Part shown: positions 45,935-55,749 of the stretch, in pieces
How positions within the stretch are numbered: the first letter of the stretch is position 1
How the letters are laid out: the number at the start of each line of letters is the position of its first letter
DNA from: Anniella stebbinsi
Lineage: Eukaryota > Chordata > Lepidosauria > Squamata > Anniellidae
Assembly (NCBI GenBank): GCA_029215795.1
Contig: JARDYH010000002.1
Location: 59,931,001-59,995,000, forward strand
Length of the DNA: 64,000 bases
Direction of reading: 5' to 3'
Position numbers and translations under genes: made by a program
Notes under the pieces: model-generated
The model's input: only the letters and a program-made list of their open reading frames with translations
Database searches by the model: none
What the model was told of the DNA's origin: nothing

Positions 45935-46565
45935 TGCAATGCGCTCTATGTGGTGCTGCCTTGAAGACAGTTCAGAAGCAGCAACTTGTGCAAAATACAG
46001 TGGCCAGATTAATAACAGGGACGAGAAGGTCTGAACACATTAGAGTGACTCTGACCGGCTTACACTGGCTGCCTACATGCTTCTGAGCTCAATGCAAGGT
46101 GCTGATTTAACCTATAAAGCTCAATACAGCTTGACGGAGTGCCTCTCCTGCCATGAATCTACCCGTGCTCCATGGTCAGCATCCAAGGTCCTCCTCCTGG
46201 TGCCTCCTCCAAGTGAGGCTCAAAAGTCATGGCCCCCCAACTGTGGAATGATCTCTCCAATGAGGCTTGCCTGGTGTCAACATTGTTATCTTTTCAGCAC
46301 CAGGTTAAGACTTCTCTCTTTTCCCAGGTATTTGGCAGCATATGAGTTTTTAATCTCTCCTGGATTAGTTTTATGATCATGACTGATTGCTCAATGTTCT
46401 TTTTATATATATGTTGCCTTCATATGTTTGTTTCTGTATTTTATAGTTTTTAAACTTGTACACTGTAGTTGTTGTTTTTAACTGTAGTTTAATGTTTTTA
46501 ATCTTTGTAAACTGCCCAGAGAACCTTGCCTATGGGGCAGCATAGTAATGTAATGAATAATAATC
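45935..46565 (+). mobile_element. L2-type LINE, ORF2 C-terminus and complete 3' end
   Basis: Decayed codons read Val-Gln-Asn-x-Val-Ala-Arg-Leu-Ile-Thr-Gly-Thr-Arg-Arg and, near 46055-46075, Leu-His-Trp-Leu-Pro-like residues, the hallmark of the L2 ORF2 C-terminal region. These are followed by the 3'UTR and the tail gtaaactgcccagagaacct. This copy links the tail sequence to L2. Confidence 0.8.
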
Positions 46566-47285
46566 TTATATAACGAATACAGTAGTGTAAGGCTTATTTC
46601 TCAAGATCTACCACACCAATTTTTCTCATTTTTATTTTAAACCTAAGCTTGAGCAGTATAGATGTGCCAAACATTTTGAAAGATAAAATAAATGCAAAGC
46701 TTGAGCTATTAATGAATTTCCTCCATGGCAGGGCAGCCCTTCTGCTACCAGGATGAACAGCCCTGCTCAGCCAATCGGTATGGTGTGAAGGTGGGCCCAA
46801 GTGCAACCACAGGTTTAGGTTGTCGCTGCCAGTGGGGGGAGAGGGGGACTGAGGAGGACAATTGGGGTGCGTGGGGCAGGTGGAAGGGCTGCACCACATT
46901 CAATTTTCAGAGGGAGAATTTACTATACATGAGCCACGTTTGTATTATTCATGAGATCCTCTGTGGTGAGGGGACTGAGGGGCAAAAGAGCAGACAAGCA
47001 CCCATGATGACATGGGCTTTACACTAGTAATAGTAATAATAATAGTAATTAATAATAACAACAACAACAATTGGGTCTGTTCAACACATCTGCACAGAAG
47101 AAAGGCCCCAGTGAGTTTAATGTGACTTATTCCCAGGTAAGCGTGTATGTCAATTCATTACGAAATAAAATTGGCTCTGTCAACATTCAGTTCTATCAAA
47201 CAGAACAGAAGTATTTGAAGCACATATTTGTTTTAGAAAAGTAGAAGTCAGACTCAAAATTCTATAAAAAGATTTGCATATATGG
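46566..47285. other. intronic sequence, nothing recognised
   Basis: A caa/taa microsatellite lies at about 47036-47070. No exon recognised. Confidence 0.3.
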
Positions 47286-47356
47286 TCTTTTGTAAACCGC
47301 CCAGAGAGCTTCGGCTATGGGGCGGTATATAAATGTAATATATAATAATAATAATT
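47286..47356 (+). mobile_element. L2-type LINE 3' tail
   Basis: gtaaaccgcccagagagctt, ggggcggtatataaatgtaa, then a taa run. Confidence 0.75.
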
Positions 47357-47540
47357 TCTCCCCAAGTAACAATAATGACCAAATACCATATGGACAATAT
47401 CAGAGTAAGACCTACAAATGCCATTTACAGAACTCGTGCCTGTAGATCTTGCATTTATAATCATAAATAGATTTATAAGCAACCAAACATTCATAATTTT
47501 ATTAACAAGAACGATTTTCAAGGCTGGAGTCATAATCAGT

Positions 47541-47712
47541 CCATAGCTCAGCAAAAGAGCACATCCTTTGCATTTGGAAAGTTGCAGGTTCAATCTCTGG
47601 CATCTCCAGGTAGGGCTGAAAAAGAGTCCTGCCTGAAACTCTGGGGAGCTGCTGCCAGTCAGTGTCAACAATAGACCAAATGGTCTGGCTCAGTATGAAA
47701 TAGCTTCCTATG
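47541..47712 (+). mobile_element. tRNA-derived SINE
   Basis: Head with an A-box-like tagctcagcaaaagagca and a B-box-like ggttcaatctctgg, spaced as in an RNA polymerase III promoter. The body is ggcatctccaggtagggctg and ctgctgccagtcagtgt, with an end at agcttcctatgt. It is mutated and not expected to be an active tRNA gene. Confidence 0.75.
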
Positions 47713-48500
47713 TCCATTTTTACACACACTGGTTTCAGTGGGAGGGTGAAGTACATGGCAGCATATTTAAAAATGTTCTTGAAATCAATAGGAATTACAA
47801 TGTGCTCAAAGGACACTGGATCATGGCTCTGGTGCCTAACAAAAATCTCATCAGGCGCTCACTAATACTCTGTGCCTTTGAAGAGTCTGCTTCTTACGCA
47901 AGCCCAGAGAATAATTTTATTAGGCAAACATTAGGCATATCTTTGCTGATTATGTATATTATTTAAGTGCTTGTTTTCAAACACACTGCAGGGATACTCA
48001 GCAATCATGGGGCTTACAACTTCTGAAAATTCTAATCCAAAGTACACTATATAAAAACAAAGAAGCCATCTAGAATCTCACCCCACTAAAATAAAAAACT
48101 TATGTAACAAAGTTACTCCAATTTTAACTGCTTTTCCTTATTCTCTTTTATTAAATGTTATGAATGTGACCTAACATACTTTGCACACATTGCATATTAT
48201 TCAAATCACAAGACAACTGCTACACATAAAATCTATCATCCACTTTTAAGAATTTAATTCACTTCTCATTTTTCACTATTGCAACTTCTTTTGAATGTAA
48301 TGAGGCGATGCAAAATTAAATGCCACTTGACATGTCCATTTCCCAGTAATCAGAAGAGTCTGTTGTGATAAGCACTCTCTCAGAACAGTGTGTTTCCATG
48401 CATATTTGCCCCCTATTGCTCAACTCCAGACAAAGCATTTCAAGCACTATTGACAAGTGCCTGGGTAACCCTAGTGAAAACAGATCAGGCTGAGGCTTAC
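47713..48500 (-). other. start of EPB41L4A intron 1
   Basis: Begins (minus strand) with the donor gtaagc at 48500-48495. No feature recognised; moderately A/T-rich. Confidence 0.5.
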
Positions 48501-48599
48501 CTTTATTCCCTGCTGCTGGGTGGTTAAGGTCAATTTGGATTCATCCAGAAGCAGAACTTCACAATAAAATTCCTCCGGGACTGCACAGAAACAGCCCAT
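48501..48599 (-). CDS. EPB41L4A: EPB41L4A first coding exon (band 4.1-like protein 4A)
   Basis: The first 33 codons of EPB41L4A (NBL4), a FERM-domain protein that links membrane proteins to the cortical actin skeleton. The ATG is at 48599-48597. The peptide opens [13 protein letters not shown], continues Leu-Leu-Leu-Asp-Glu-Ser-Lys-Leu and ends Gln-Gln-Gln-Gly-Ile-Lys, which is the vertebrate EPB41L4A N-terminus as I know it and leads into the FERM N-lobe. The exon ends at 48501 with the consensus junction aag|gtaagc, in phase 0. Codons show no stop or frameshift, unlike all transposon ORFs nearby. The next exon (continuing the FERM F1 lobe) was not found, so the rest of the window to the left is probably intron 1. 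Confidence 0.9.
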
Positions 48600-48863
48600 G
48601 GCTGTTTCAGTGCTTTGATGTCAAGAGGGCAAATGAGAATGAGAGATGAAGGCAACTCCAAGCCCACGAATAGGGGGGAAGCAGAGTAACTCAGTCTTGG
48701 CCAGCAATAAATTATTTGTCTCCGCAAGCCAGATCGAATACGCAGAAGCAAGCAAGTTATTCTTCTCCCCTGTGAAGTTGAGATTGCAGTTGTTCATAAG
48801 GTGGACCAGCTAAACATTAAAAGGTCAATCCTGCTCAGAAATCCTGCAAAAAGAGCCAGCGAC
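48600..48863 (-). other. EPB41L4A: probable 5'UTR part of the EPB41L4A exon
   Basis: On the minus strand a strong acceptor lies at 48890-48864: a long pyrimidine run (tttttttctctctctcctca) followed by ctcacag. If it is used, the exon spans 48863-48501 with 264 nt of leader. Alternatively transcription starts inside this stretch. A 5'UTR exon in the CpG island upstream would fit the first model. Confidence 0.5.
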
Positions 48864-49199
48864 CTGTGAGTGAGGAGAGAGAGAAAAAAATACATTGGCT
48901 GCCAGGCGTTAAAAAGAGAGGTTCATGAATACCAGGGTATTAAAGTTTTTACAGGTAAGTCTATTATGAAGTCTGCGGTTCAAAACACCTCTCAGCCCCA
49001 TGGGCGGCATTGTCTGCTGTTCAGCCATGAGAAACCACTGACCTTTAGAGCGCAGGAGCCCTACGGGTAAATAGTGAGCTAGTTACCCTACTGTAGACAC
49101 CAATTCGAATAACCCAGCACCACACGCAGAAACAAAACCTCGCTGAAGGCTTCTTAGGGAGCCAGCGCTTCAGCCCCAGTCCGTCCTGCCCAGAATAAC

Positions 49200-50450
49200 T
49201 TGAGAAAGTGGCATGTGCCAGCCACGGGTGAGGGGGGGCTCCCAGCTCCTCCTCCTCCTCCTCCTCCTCCTCCTCCCCCCTGCACACTGCCGGCTGCCAC
49301 GGTGCGGCTCGCCCAAGCCGTTCCTCGGATTAATGATTACCCATATCCCCCCTCCCTTCCATTCCCTCGGGGACTGCTCTTTTGTGTGACGGAGAAAAGG
49401 AAGGAGCCGCTGCGCGAAAGGGGAACCGCCCCTATCCTCCACAGACGCGCGCACCCCCACCCCCCCAGCCTTCTCCCACCAGAGTTAGGGAAGAGGCTCC
49501 TACGGTGGGCGAACGCGAGAGACAGAAAAGCCCGGGAGCTGCTCCTGACAGGGCGCGGGGCCGCGAGTTCTCGGCGCCGGATTGCGCTGCTCGAGGAGTT
49601 ACCGGCTTGCGCTCTCCAGTCAGGCGCAGCGTGTCTTCTTCCGCTGCACCTCTCTCTCCCGTGGTGTCGAAACCTGCATGCGGCTCCTGTTGCCACTTTC
49701 TCCTCGCCTCACGCCAGGCCACGCCACTCGAGCATGCCTTTCCCGTCGGGGGAAGTGCGAGGAATTCTTCAGGTATTCCCCTCGACACTCAACTCCGCCC
49801 GCCGAAGTTCCCCGGGAAGGGGCTCGAGAGAGAGAAGAGCGAGGTTGCCGCCAAGCGCTTTAGAAGCGCCACCTGTCCCGGCGTAGGCGCAGCCGCAGCC
49901 GCTCAGTTTCTCGCCCCCCAGCCGAGCGGCCAAGAAGACAGCGCTGCCTCGTTGTTACCCGGCTCTTTCTTGTTGCTCCTACAGCGAGGCTCCGCTTCCC
50001 GGTCCATCTTTGCCGGCATGGCCGAGGACGGAGGTGGGCAGGCGCGAGGCAGCGGCAGCTTTAAGCTCCAAGAGGACCTGAGGTGGCGCCGTGGTGGGCA
50101 ACGGCTGCTGCCGTGCGCTATTCCCAGGGCGGGCAGGTCGGAGTCGCCAGCGAGTCACGACTCCGTGAAGCTGCCGTGGCGGGGGCGTCTGTCTTCTTCG
50201 CGGCTTGGCTCTTGCCCTGTCGCTGCTGGCGGTGGTCCGCCACTAGGCACCTCCGCGGTGCTGCCAGTTTCCAGGTCGGCTGCCTGATCGGCCGGCGCTG
50301 TTGTCTCCCTTTCTTTCCCTCCGCCCTTCTGCTCCTGCCAACCTTTCACCTTCGCCTGCCCTAGCGGTGGCGGCGGCTGCACTGGTCGGGGAGGTGGCGC
50401 GGCTGCGCTGAGACAGCAGTGACCCCTGCTGGGAGATTCCCGGGGTCTGG
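49200..50450. promoter_or_regulatory. CpG island, likely EPB41L4A promoter
   Basis: Very GC- and CpG-rich sequence about 0.6-1.8 kb upstream of the EPB41L4A start codon, in a window otherwise A/T-rich. It contains a ctc run (49243-49276). ORFs are open on both strands for over 200 codons, which GC-rich DNA does by chance; none is recognisable. A + strand ATG at 50018 (ggcATGGccgagg context) is preceded by a splice-acceptor-like cttgttgctcctacag, so a divergent + strand transcript is possible. Confidence 0.75.
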
Positions 50451-51964
50451 ACTTTGGCTACTGAGGGGAATGTGTGTGTGTTTGTTGTTTGTGGGGCGCG
50501 AGAGAGACCGATCGCTGCTGCCTGTGTCTGCGTTTAGCTACGTAGCTACTCTCTCCTCAATTAAACATGCAAACTGGTTTATGTGGAGTCAGACGCATCT
50601 CATGGAGAGTTGCTTTGAGGGAGGGAGACTTCGTTTGATGGAGACATTTGCTAGCTTTTGATGAATTTAAACACTTCTTGCTGAAATTTACCATCAGAGG
50701 TGTTACAAGCCAGAGTATTAGTTACATAATATTTGGAAAAATGCATTGGAATTTGCAATGGGCACAATCATCCAGAGGAGAGGTGGGAAATATCAGGCTT
50801 GTGGGCCAAATCAGGCCTCTGGGGTTCTCAAAGGGCCATGCCCCTTTCCCTGGCCCCACTCTCTTCCCTTTCACCGCCTCTCGTTTGGTGGCTTCACAGT
50901 TTTTGTGTAGTTCTGCCACCCCAATTCTTAAAGGTTGAAATGCTTCTCCCAAGGCTTAGCTACTGGCAATCAGAGCTTTAATTTGTGCTGGTAATTTGCA
51001 TTTCTGGCCTGACCCCTTTTGCCTTTGTTCCCACCTACCATTAGAATGCAGCCAGAGCTTCTCTGAAATTGAATTTGGCCTTTGGGTTGAAAGAGATTCC
51101 TCACTCCTGTTCTAGGACCTTCTATGCACTCTCCTCTAAAATGAATGGCACCCCTTATCAGTATTCCATTCATTTCTATGGGAAAATTAAGCAGATACTT
51201 AACTTTCCCCTATTAAAACCAATGTGACTTCATAGGACTTTATTTTGTTTGCTTGCATGCTTTGGATAGTTCTCTTAATTTTTCGATTTGCAATTCTCTT
51301 GGGGGGTTTAAAACTGCTGTTTAAAAAGGAAGAACTTTGGTGCTGTCCAGTTATGTTGAACTAAAGCTCCCATCATCCCCAACCAGCATGGGATTCCTGT
51401 GCTTTGAGAAACAGCTGTTAAAACTTCCTCTAGAGAACAATACTATCTATGTTTTCGAAAGTGCATTCTCAGTCATGAGTTAACATGAGTAAGGTCAGTG
51501 ATCAGTTCTTTGTTCTTTCTTACATGGTACAGGTTCTGTTTTCTGACATGTCTTGAGAAATATTCTTTTTGATGTTTTGCAGTCTGAATTGAGGGTTGCA
51601 CCCCATTCACTTCACTACTGAATTTACTACAATTTACAAACCTGCTTGTTTTAGGAGAACCATTTATTAGGCAGGCCTTAGCACCAGTAAGGAAGAAAGG
51701 AGCGCAATTAATTGTACTCTTCTTTATGAAGAAGGATGCTACTTCTGATTTTTTCATTCATGTGATTATTGTGGAATTGAAGTTCAATAGTATCCTTTCC
51801 AGGTGTCTGTACCCACTCAAAAAAATGGCAACTTGTAGAAAACAGAGAAATTACTCACTATGGTTTCATTGAACATGATCATTGGGGCATGAACAATTTC
51901 TGGTGAACATGAGCGAGAGAGTTAATGTTGGGAAAGGCATTCCATCAGGTATTGCAGCCCCAAG
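50451..51964. other. flank of the CpG island, nothing recognised
   Basis: Includes a piece of the hairpin MITE at 51345-51400 (gttgaactaaagctcccatc). No exon recognised. Confidence 0.35.
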
Positions 51965-52240
51965 CCATGTATAGGCTAAAACCAGCACCTTGAATCAGGC
52001 TCGGAAACATACAGGCAGCCAGTGCAAGCAGGCCAGAGTCGGTCTTATGCGTTGTTCAGACTTTCTAGTCCCTGTTATTAATCTGGTTGCCACATTTTGT
52101 ACAAGCTGCAGTTTCTGAACCATCTTCAAAGACAGCCCAGTGTAGAACACATTGCAGTAATCTAATTTGGAGGTTACCTGGGCATAGACAACTGAAGCTA
52201 GGTTATCCCTGTCCAGATTGGTATGTAGCTGGGCCACCAA
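51965..52240 (-). mobile_element. L2-type LINE, ORF2 C-terminal fragment
   Basis: The minus-strand frame 52240-51995 reads Ser-Lys-Leu-Asp-Tyr-Cys-Asn-Val-Phe-Tyr-x-Gly-Leu, Lys-Leu-Gln-Leu-Val-Gln-Asn, then Leu-His-Trp-Leu-Pro-Val. These are standard motifs of the L2 ORF2 region behind the reverse transcriptase. Confidence 0.85.
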
Positions 52241-52329
52241 CTGTAGTTACTAGAAGGTGCTCTGTTGCTACTGAGGCCATTTGAGCCTCAAGTGACAAAG
52301 ATGGCTCCAGGGGAACCCTCCAGTTGCTG

Positions 52330-52432
52330 GGGAACACAAGTGGGAGGGTGCTATTGCGCTTATGTTGTACTTGTGGGCCTGCCATAGGCATGTGGTTGGT
52401 CACTGTGGGAACAGAATGCTAGAATAGGTTCA
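52330..52432 (+). mobile_element. CR1 LINE 3' end fragment
   Basis: gggagggtgctattgcgctt through cactgtgggaacagaatgct matches 11725-11805, the 3' end of the CR1 copy at 9440-11860. Confidence 0.65.
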
Positions 52433-53356
52433 GTGAGACTTATTCCTAGATAAGTGGGTATAGGATAGCCATCTTAGCTGCCTATTTTAATAAATGGAAT
52501 GCAGGTTTCTGCGTTTAGAAACTATATAGCAAAACTACATATCTTGCAGTTCCATGACCACAACTGAATAGTTAATAGACCACTAGAGGTTTGGCTCTCA
52601 TATGGCTAATGAAACATATGTTTAGAATTATACTGTCCTGCATGTCATCATCTGCCCATATATAATGCTTTTTTATGCAGCACTTCAAGACATTTGTATT
52701 TCTTAATGGGAGTGGCTGCATGGATGGTACCTAACAGGCCACTGAAAGATATATTTGTTGCTTCACCCTACCCCCAAGGAGAAAAGGAAATAGGTAAGAG
52801 AATATGCATTGTTTCGGCACACTGGTTTTACAATGAGCTTCATTCTCTGAATGCACCAGAAAGAATGTAGGTGCTTGCTTCTACCTGAATACAATCTGCA
52901 ATCAGTCCATAACATTTTGGGTGTTTAAATTATGTATACAATTAACAGTATATTGTTAGACTATTGGATAAAAAAGCAGGTTAGGCATTCATAGGTTATG
53001 ACACCTTACAAGATTTTTGAAATTCTCTACAATATTTCCTGAAGCCATCATGGTCTTTGCCTGCCCTGCTTTCTGCCTGTCCCCAACTCACTCCTTCCTA
53101 GAGATGCAGAGCAATTTTTTTGATATGGTACAACCCTACTATGTCAGAGAAGAGGTGACCACCACCATCACAATGTTAGCAGAAACTGCTGCATCAGTGC
53201 TTGTGCCTGTCTCTTGTAAGCACAATGTCACAGGTGGAGGTGTTGAAAGACTGTAATTAATCTGATCCAGGAACAACACAGGTGCATAAAATCAGCCTTC
53301 TGGGAATTTAAGGAATTTTAAGAAGTCCATTTTAAAGATGTCTTTAACCTAACAGA
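52433..53356. other. flanking sequence, nothing recognised
   Basis: No exon or element recognised. Confidence 0.3.
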
Positions 53357-53475
53357 GAGCCTATCTACACTACTGCTTTAAAACGCTTTATAACAGTTTT
53401 AAACCGGTTAATAACCATTATTGACCGGTTTAAAACTGTTATAAACCGTTTTAAAGCAGTAGTGTAGATAGGCTC
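53357..53475. mobile_element. 119-bp near-perfect palindromic MITE
   Basis: Arms of about 52 bp (gagcctatctacactactgc ... ttttaaaccggt) are complementary with one mismatch around a 15-bp spacer. Both flanks read aga (53354-53356 and 53476-53478). As RNA or single-stranded DNA it would form one long hairpin. Confidence 0.8.
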
Positions 53476-53694
53476 AGAGGGTTGTATCCAATGCTAAACT
53501 TACTTAGACTAGACCCATTGAGACGAATGGGACTTAAGTTAGACTAACATTGGATACAACCTAGAGAAAAGCTTAGCAAGAATAAGTAGCTGAAAGTTTT
53601 ACCTGAACATATGTGTGGAAAGGCACAAATGATGAATACAGAAAGTCATGTATGATATCATACAGTTGGTTAGTTTCTCATTATTTTGAGCAGC

Positions 53695-53815
53695 CTTCCC
53701 CAACCTCATGTCCTCCAGATATGTGTGAACTACAATTCCCATCATTTCATGCTGGCTGGGAATGATGGGAGTTGTAGTCCAACACATCTGGAGGCACCAA
53801 GTTAGGAGAGGCTGA
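53695..53815. mobile_element. short hairpin MITE (squamate type)
   Basis: Arms: cctccagatatgtgtgaact with acaattcccatcat, and atgatgggagttgtagtcc with acacatctggagg. Same family as 1738-1862. Confidence 0.75.
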
Positions 53816-53829
53816 TTTGGAGCCTCCAA

Positions 53830-54259
53830 CTAAAAAAACCAGGAAAGTTTCTAAAAGTATGCCCTTTCTAAATATAAATCAATATCTTTGATTTGGTAAT
53901 AACAGGGAGGAACAAAAAGTGTATTAAAACAATAAAAATAAATAAACAAGGTGATCAGGCCACTTTTGAAATTCCTTGACTGCTCCTATTGCCAGTATCT
54001 CAAATATAGAAGATAACACATTTTGATAACATTGGTTAACTTAAATGGTTGCTAATGTTTACTACTGTACTTGGAAAAACTTAACAGAAGTTTTGTGCCT
54101 TAGCTGCATGTATCACTGCAGACATTTCTGTGTGATGGGATCTCATGCCCCATTTCATAATCAATGATACTAACAGCAGACCAGGCTGTAGTTCTAAACT
54201 AGCCCAAGTTTCAATATCACCCCAGCTTAAAGCATTACAATGCATCATCAGGGACTTAC
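53830..54259. other. flanking sequence, nothing recognised
   Basis: No exon or element recognised. Confidence 0.3.
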
Positions 54260-54758
54260 AACAGATTTTGGTGTGAGGTCTTTATTTGCATACAGACAAC
54301 CTGCCAGTCTTAAACGGCTATTCACATACAACAATAGGCCGCCACAAACAGACAACAACACTGGAACCCGCCTTGCAACAAATACCATCACCAGCTTTGC
54401 CCCCACATCTCCTCAGACAAAACTATCACTGGACCAAACAACTGCAGACTGCACATCCTCAAACGTGGTATACACTATCATGTGTCAGAAATGCCCTTCT
54501 GCCATAGGTTAAACCGGACAGTTCTTATGCAGGAGAATAAATGGGTACAAACTTGACATTAAAAAAGGTAACATCAACAAGCCTGTGCAGGAGCATTTCA
54601 ACCATCCAGATCATTTGGTAACAGACCTCAAAGTGGCTGTCTTGCAACAGAGAAACTTTAGAGACAGAACTCAGCATGAGACCTCAGAGTTGACATTCAT
54701 TGTTAAGTTTAACACCTTGGAACTAGGCTTGAACTGATAATCTGAATGGCTTCAGATT

Positions 54759-55071
54759 TAGGCTGACCATATGAAAAGGAGGACAGGGCTCCTGTAACTT
54801 TAACAGTTGTAGAGAAAAGGGAATTTCAGCCAGTGTCATTTGTATACAATTCGTTCCTGGTGAAATTCCCTCTTCATCACAACAGTTAAAGTTGCAGGGG
54901 CCCTGCCTTCCTTTGTCACTCTAGTATAGTGCCTGCAACTTTAACTGTTGAGATGAAGAGGGGATTTCACCAGGAACTAATTTCATACAAATGACACTGG
55001 CTGAAATTCCCTTTTCTCTGCAACTGTTAAAGTTACAGGAGCCCTGTCCTCCTTTTCATATGGTCAGCCTA
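54759..55071. mobile_element. hAT-type MITE with 48-bp perfect TIRs and 8-bp duplication
   Basis: ttcagatt occurs at 54751-54758 and 55072-55079. The outer 48 bp at each end (starting taggctgaccatatgaaaag) are perfectly complementary, and the inverted homology continues imperfectly toward the centre. It lies inside the Penelope-like element. Confidence 0.93.
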
Positions 55072-55172
55072 TTCAGATTGGTTTACTGTGATAGTGTAGA
55101 TGTATCTTTAAATTGAAATGGGATGTTTGCTGTTTATCTGATTGTAACTGACTTTTCTATCAATTCCTGCAT

Positions 55173-55199
55173 CTGATGAAGTGGGTTTAGCCCACAAAA
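55173..55199 (+). ncRNA. hammerhead-ribozyme-like motif in the Penelope tail, probably inactive
   Basis: CTGATGA (55173-55179) is followed by one a, then GTGGG, loop TTTAG, CCCAC, then AAAA where a hammerhead needs GAAA. The outer gcat/atgc words could pair. Penelope-like elements are known to carry hammerheads. The expected G lies in a CpG context (cacg to caca), so its loss fits CpG decay. The extra a before the stem is also unlike the canonical core. Confidence 0.4.
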
Positions 55200-55254
55200 A
55201 CCTCATGCCTTAGTAATAAAACTGTGTTAAACTTTAAGGTGCCACAGACTCTTT

Positions 55255-55720
55255 TTGTTCTGTACTACAGAACAAAAATGGCTGCTCCATTTGAATATCT
55301 GGCCCGTTTGCATTGGCTGCCTGTACATTTCCAAGCCCAATTCAAGGTGCTGGTTTTAACCTATAAAGCCTTACACAGCTTGGGACCACAATACCTGACA
55401 GAACACCTCCCCGACACGAACCTACCCATACTCTACGATCAACATCTAAGTCCTCCTCCAGGTGCCTACTCCAAGGGAAGCTCAGAGGATGGCAACAAGG
55501 GAGAGGGCCTTTTCAGTGGTGGACCCCCAATTGTAAATGATCTCCCCGATGAGGCTCACTTGGCACCAACATTGTTATATTTTCGGCGCCAGGTCAAGAC
55601 TTCTCTCTTCTCCCAGGCATTTAACAGTGTGTATTGAGGGGTTTTGTTGTTGTTGTTTGACCCAGAATAGTTGTTTTAAATGGATATTGTATTTATAATG
55701 TATTGAAAGTGACCATCTAC
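55255..55720 (+). mobile_element. L2-type LINE, ORF2 C-terminus and 3'UTR
   Basis: Reads Leu-His-Trp-Leu-Pro-Val-His-Phe, Phe-Lys-Val-Leu-Val-Leu-Thr-Tyr-Lys-Ala-Leu, Leu-Gly-Pro-Gln-Tyr-Leu, then Phe-Arg-Arg-Gln-Val-Lys-Thr-Ser-Leu-Phe-Ser-Gln-Ala-Phe near 55590-55625. It is followed by ttttgttgttgttgtttgac and gacccagaatagttgtttta of the L2 3'UTR. The open frame spans 55224-55637 but begins outside L2. Confidence 0.85.
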
Positions 55721-55749
55721 CCCTGGTTCTATTCTTAAATTGTGGTATT

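Larger units (their letters stand above)
54260..55238 (+). mobile_element. Penelope-like retroelement, GIY-YIG end and 3' tail
   Basis: Decayed codons at 54455-54720 read Val-Val-Tyr-Thr-Ile-Met-Cys-Gln-Lys-Cys-Pro, then Ile-Gly (stop) Thr-Gly-Gln, Arg-Arg-Ile-Asn-Gly-Tyr-Lys-x-Asp-Ile and His-Phe-Asn-His-Pro. This is the GIY-YIG endonuclease that ends Penelope-like ORFs. The stop is a taa at 54510-54512. The 3' tail continues at 55080-55238 after an inserted MITE and contains ctgatgaagtgggtttagcc and ttaaggtgccacagactct, a tail common in reptiles. The copy is 5'-truncated. Confidence 0.75.

Noticed and set aside
47541..47712. tRNA gene
   Set aside because: A- and B-box-like words are present but the sequence continues into a SINE body and the cloverleaf does not form.
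1..48500. further EPB41L4A exons
   Set aside because: I looked for a minus-strand piece continuing the FERM F1 lobe (Asp-Tyr-Phe-Gly-Leu-like) and saw none among the longer frames; short exons could still be missed by eye.
49382..50287. 301-codon ORF in the CpG island
   Set aside because: GC-rich DNA is open on both strands here; the peptide is Pro/Ser/Arg-rich without a recognised domain or splice-consistent structure.
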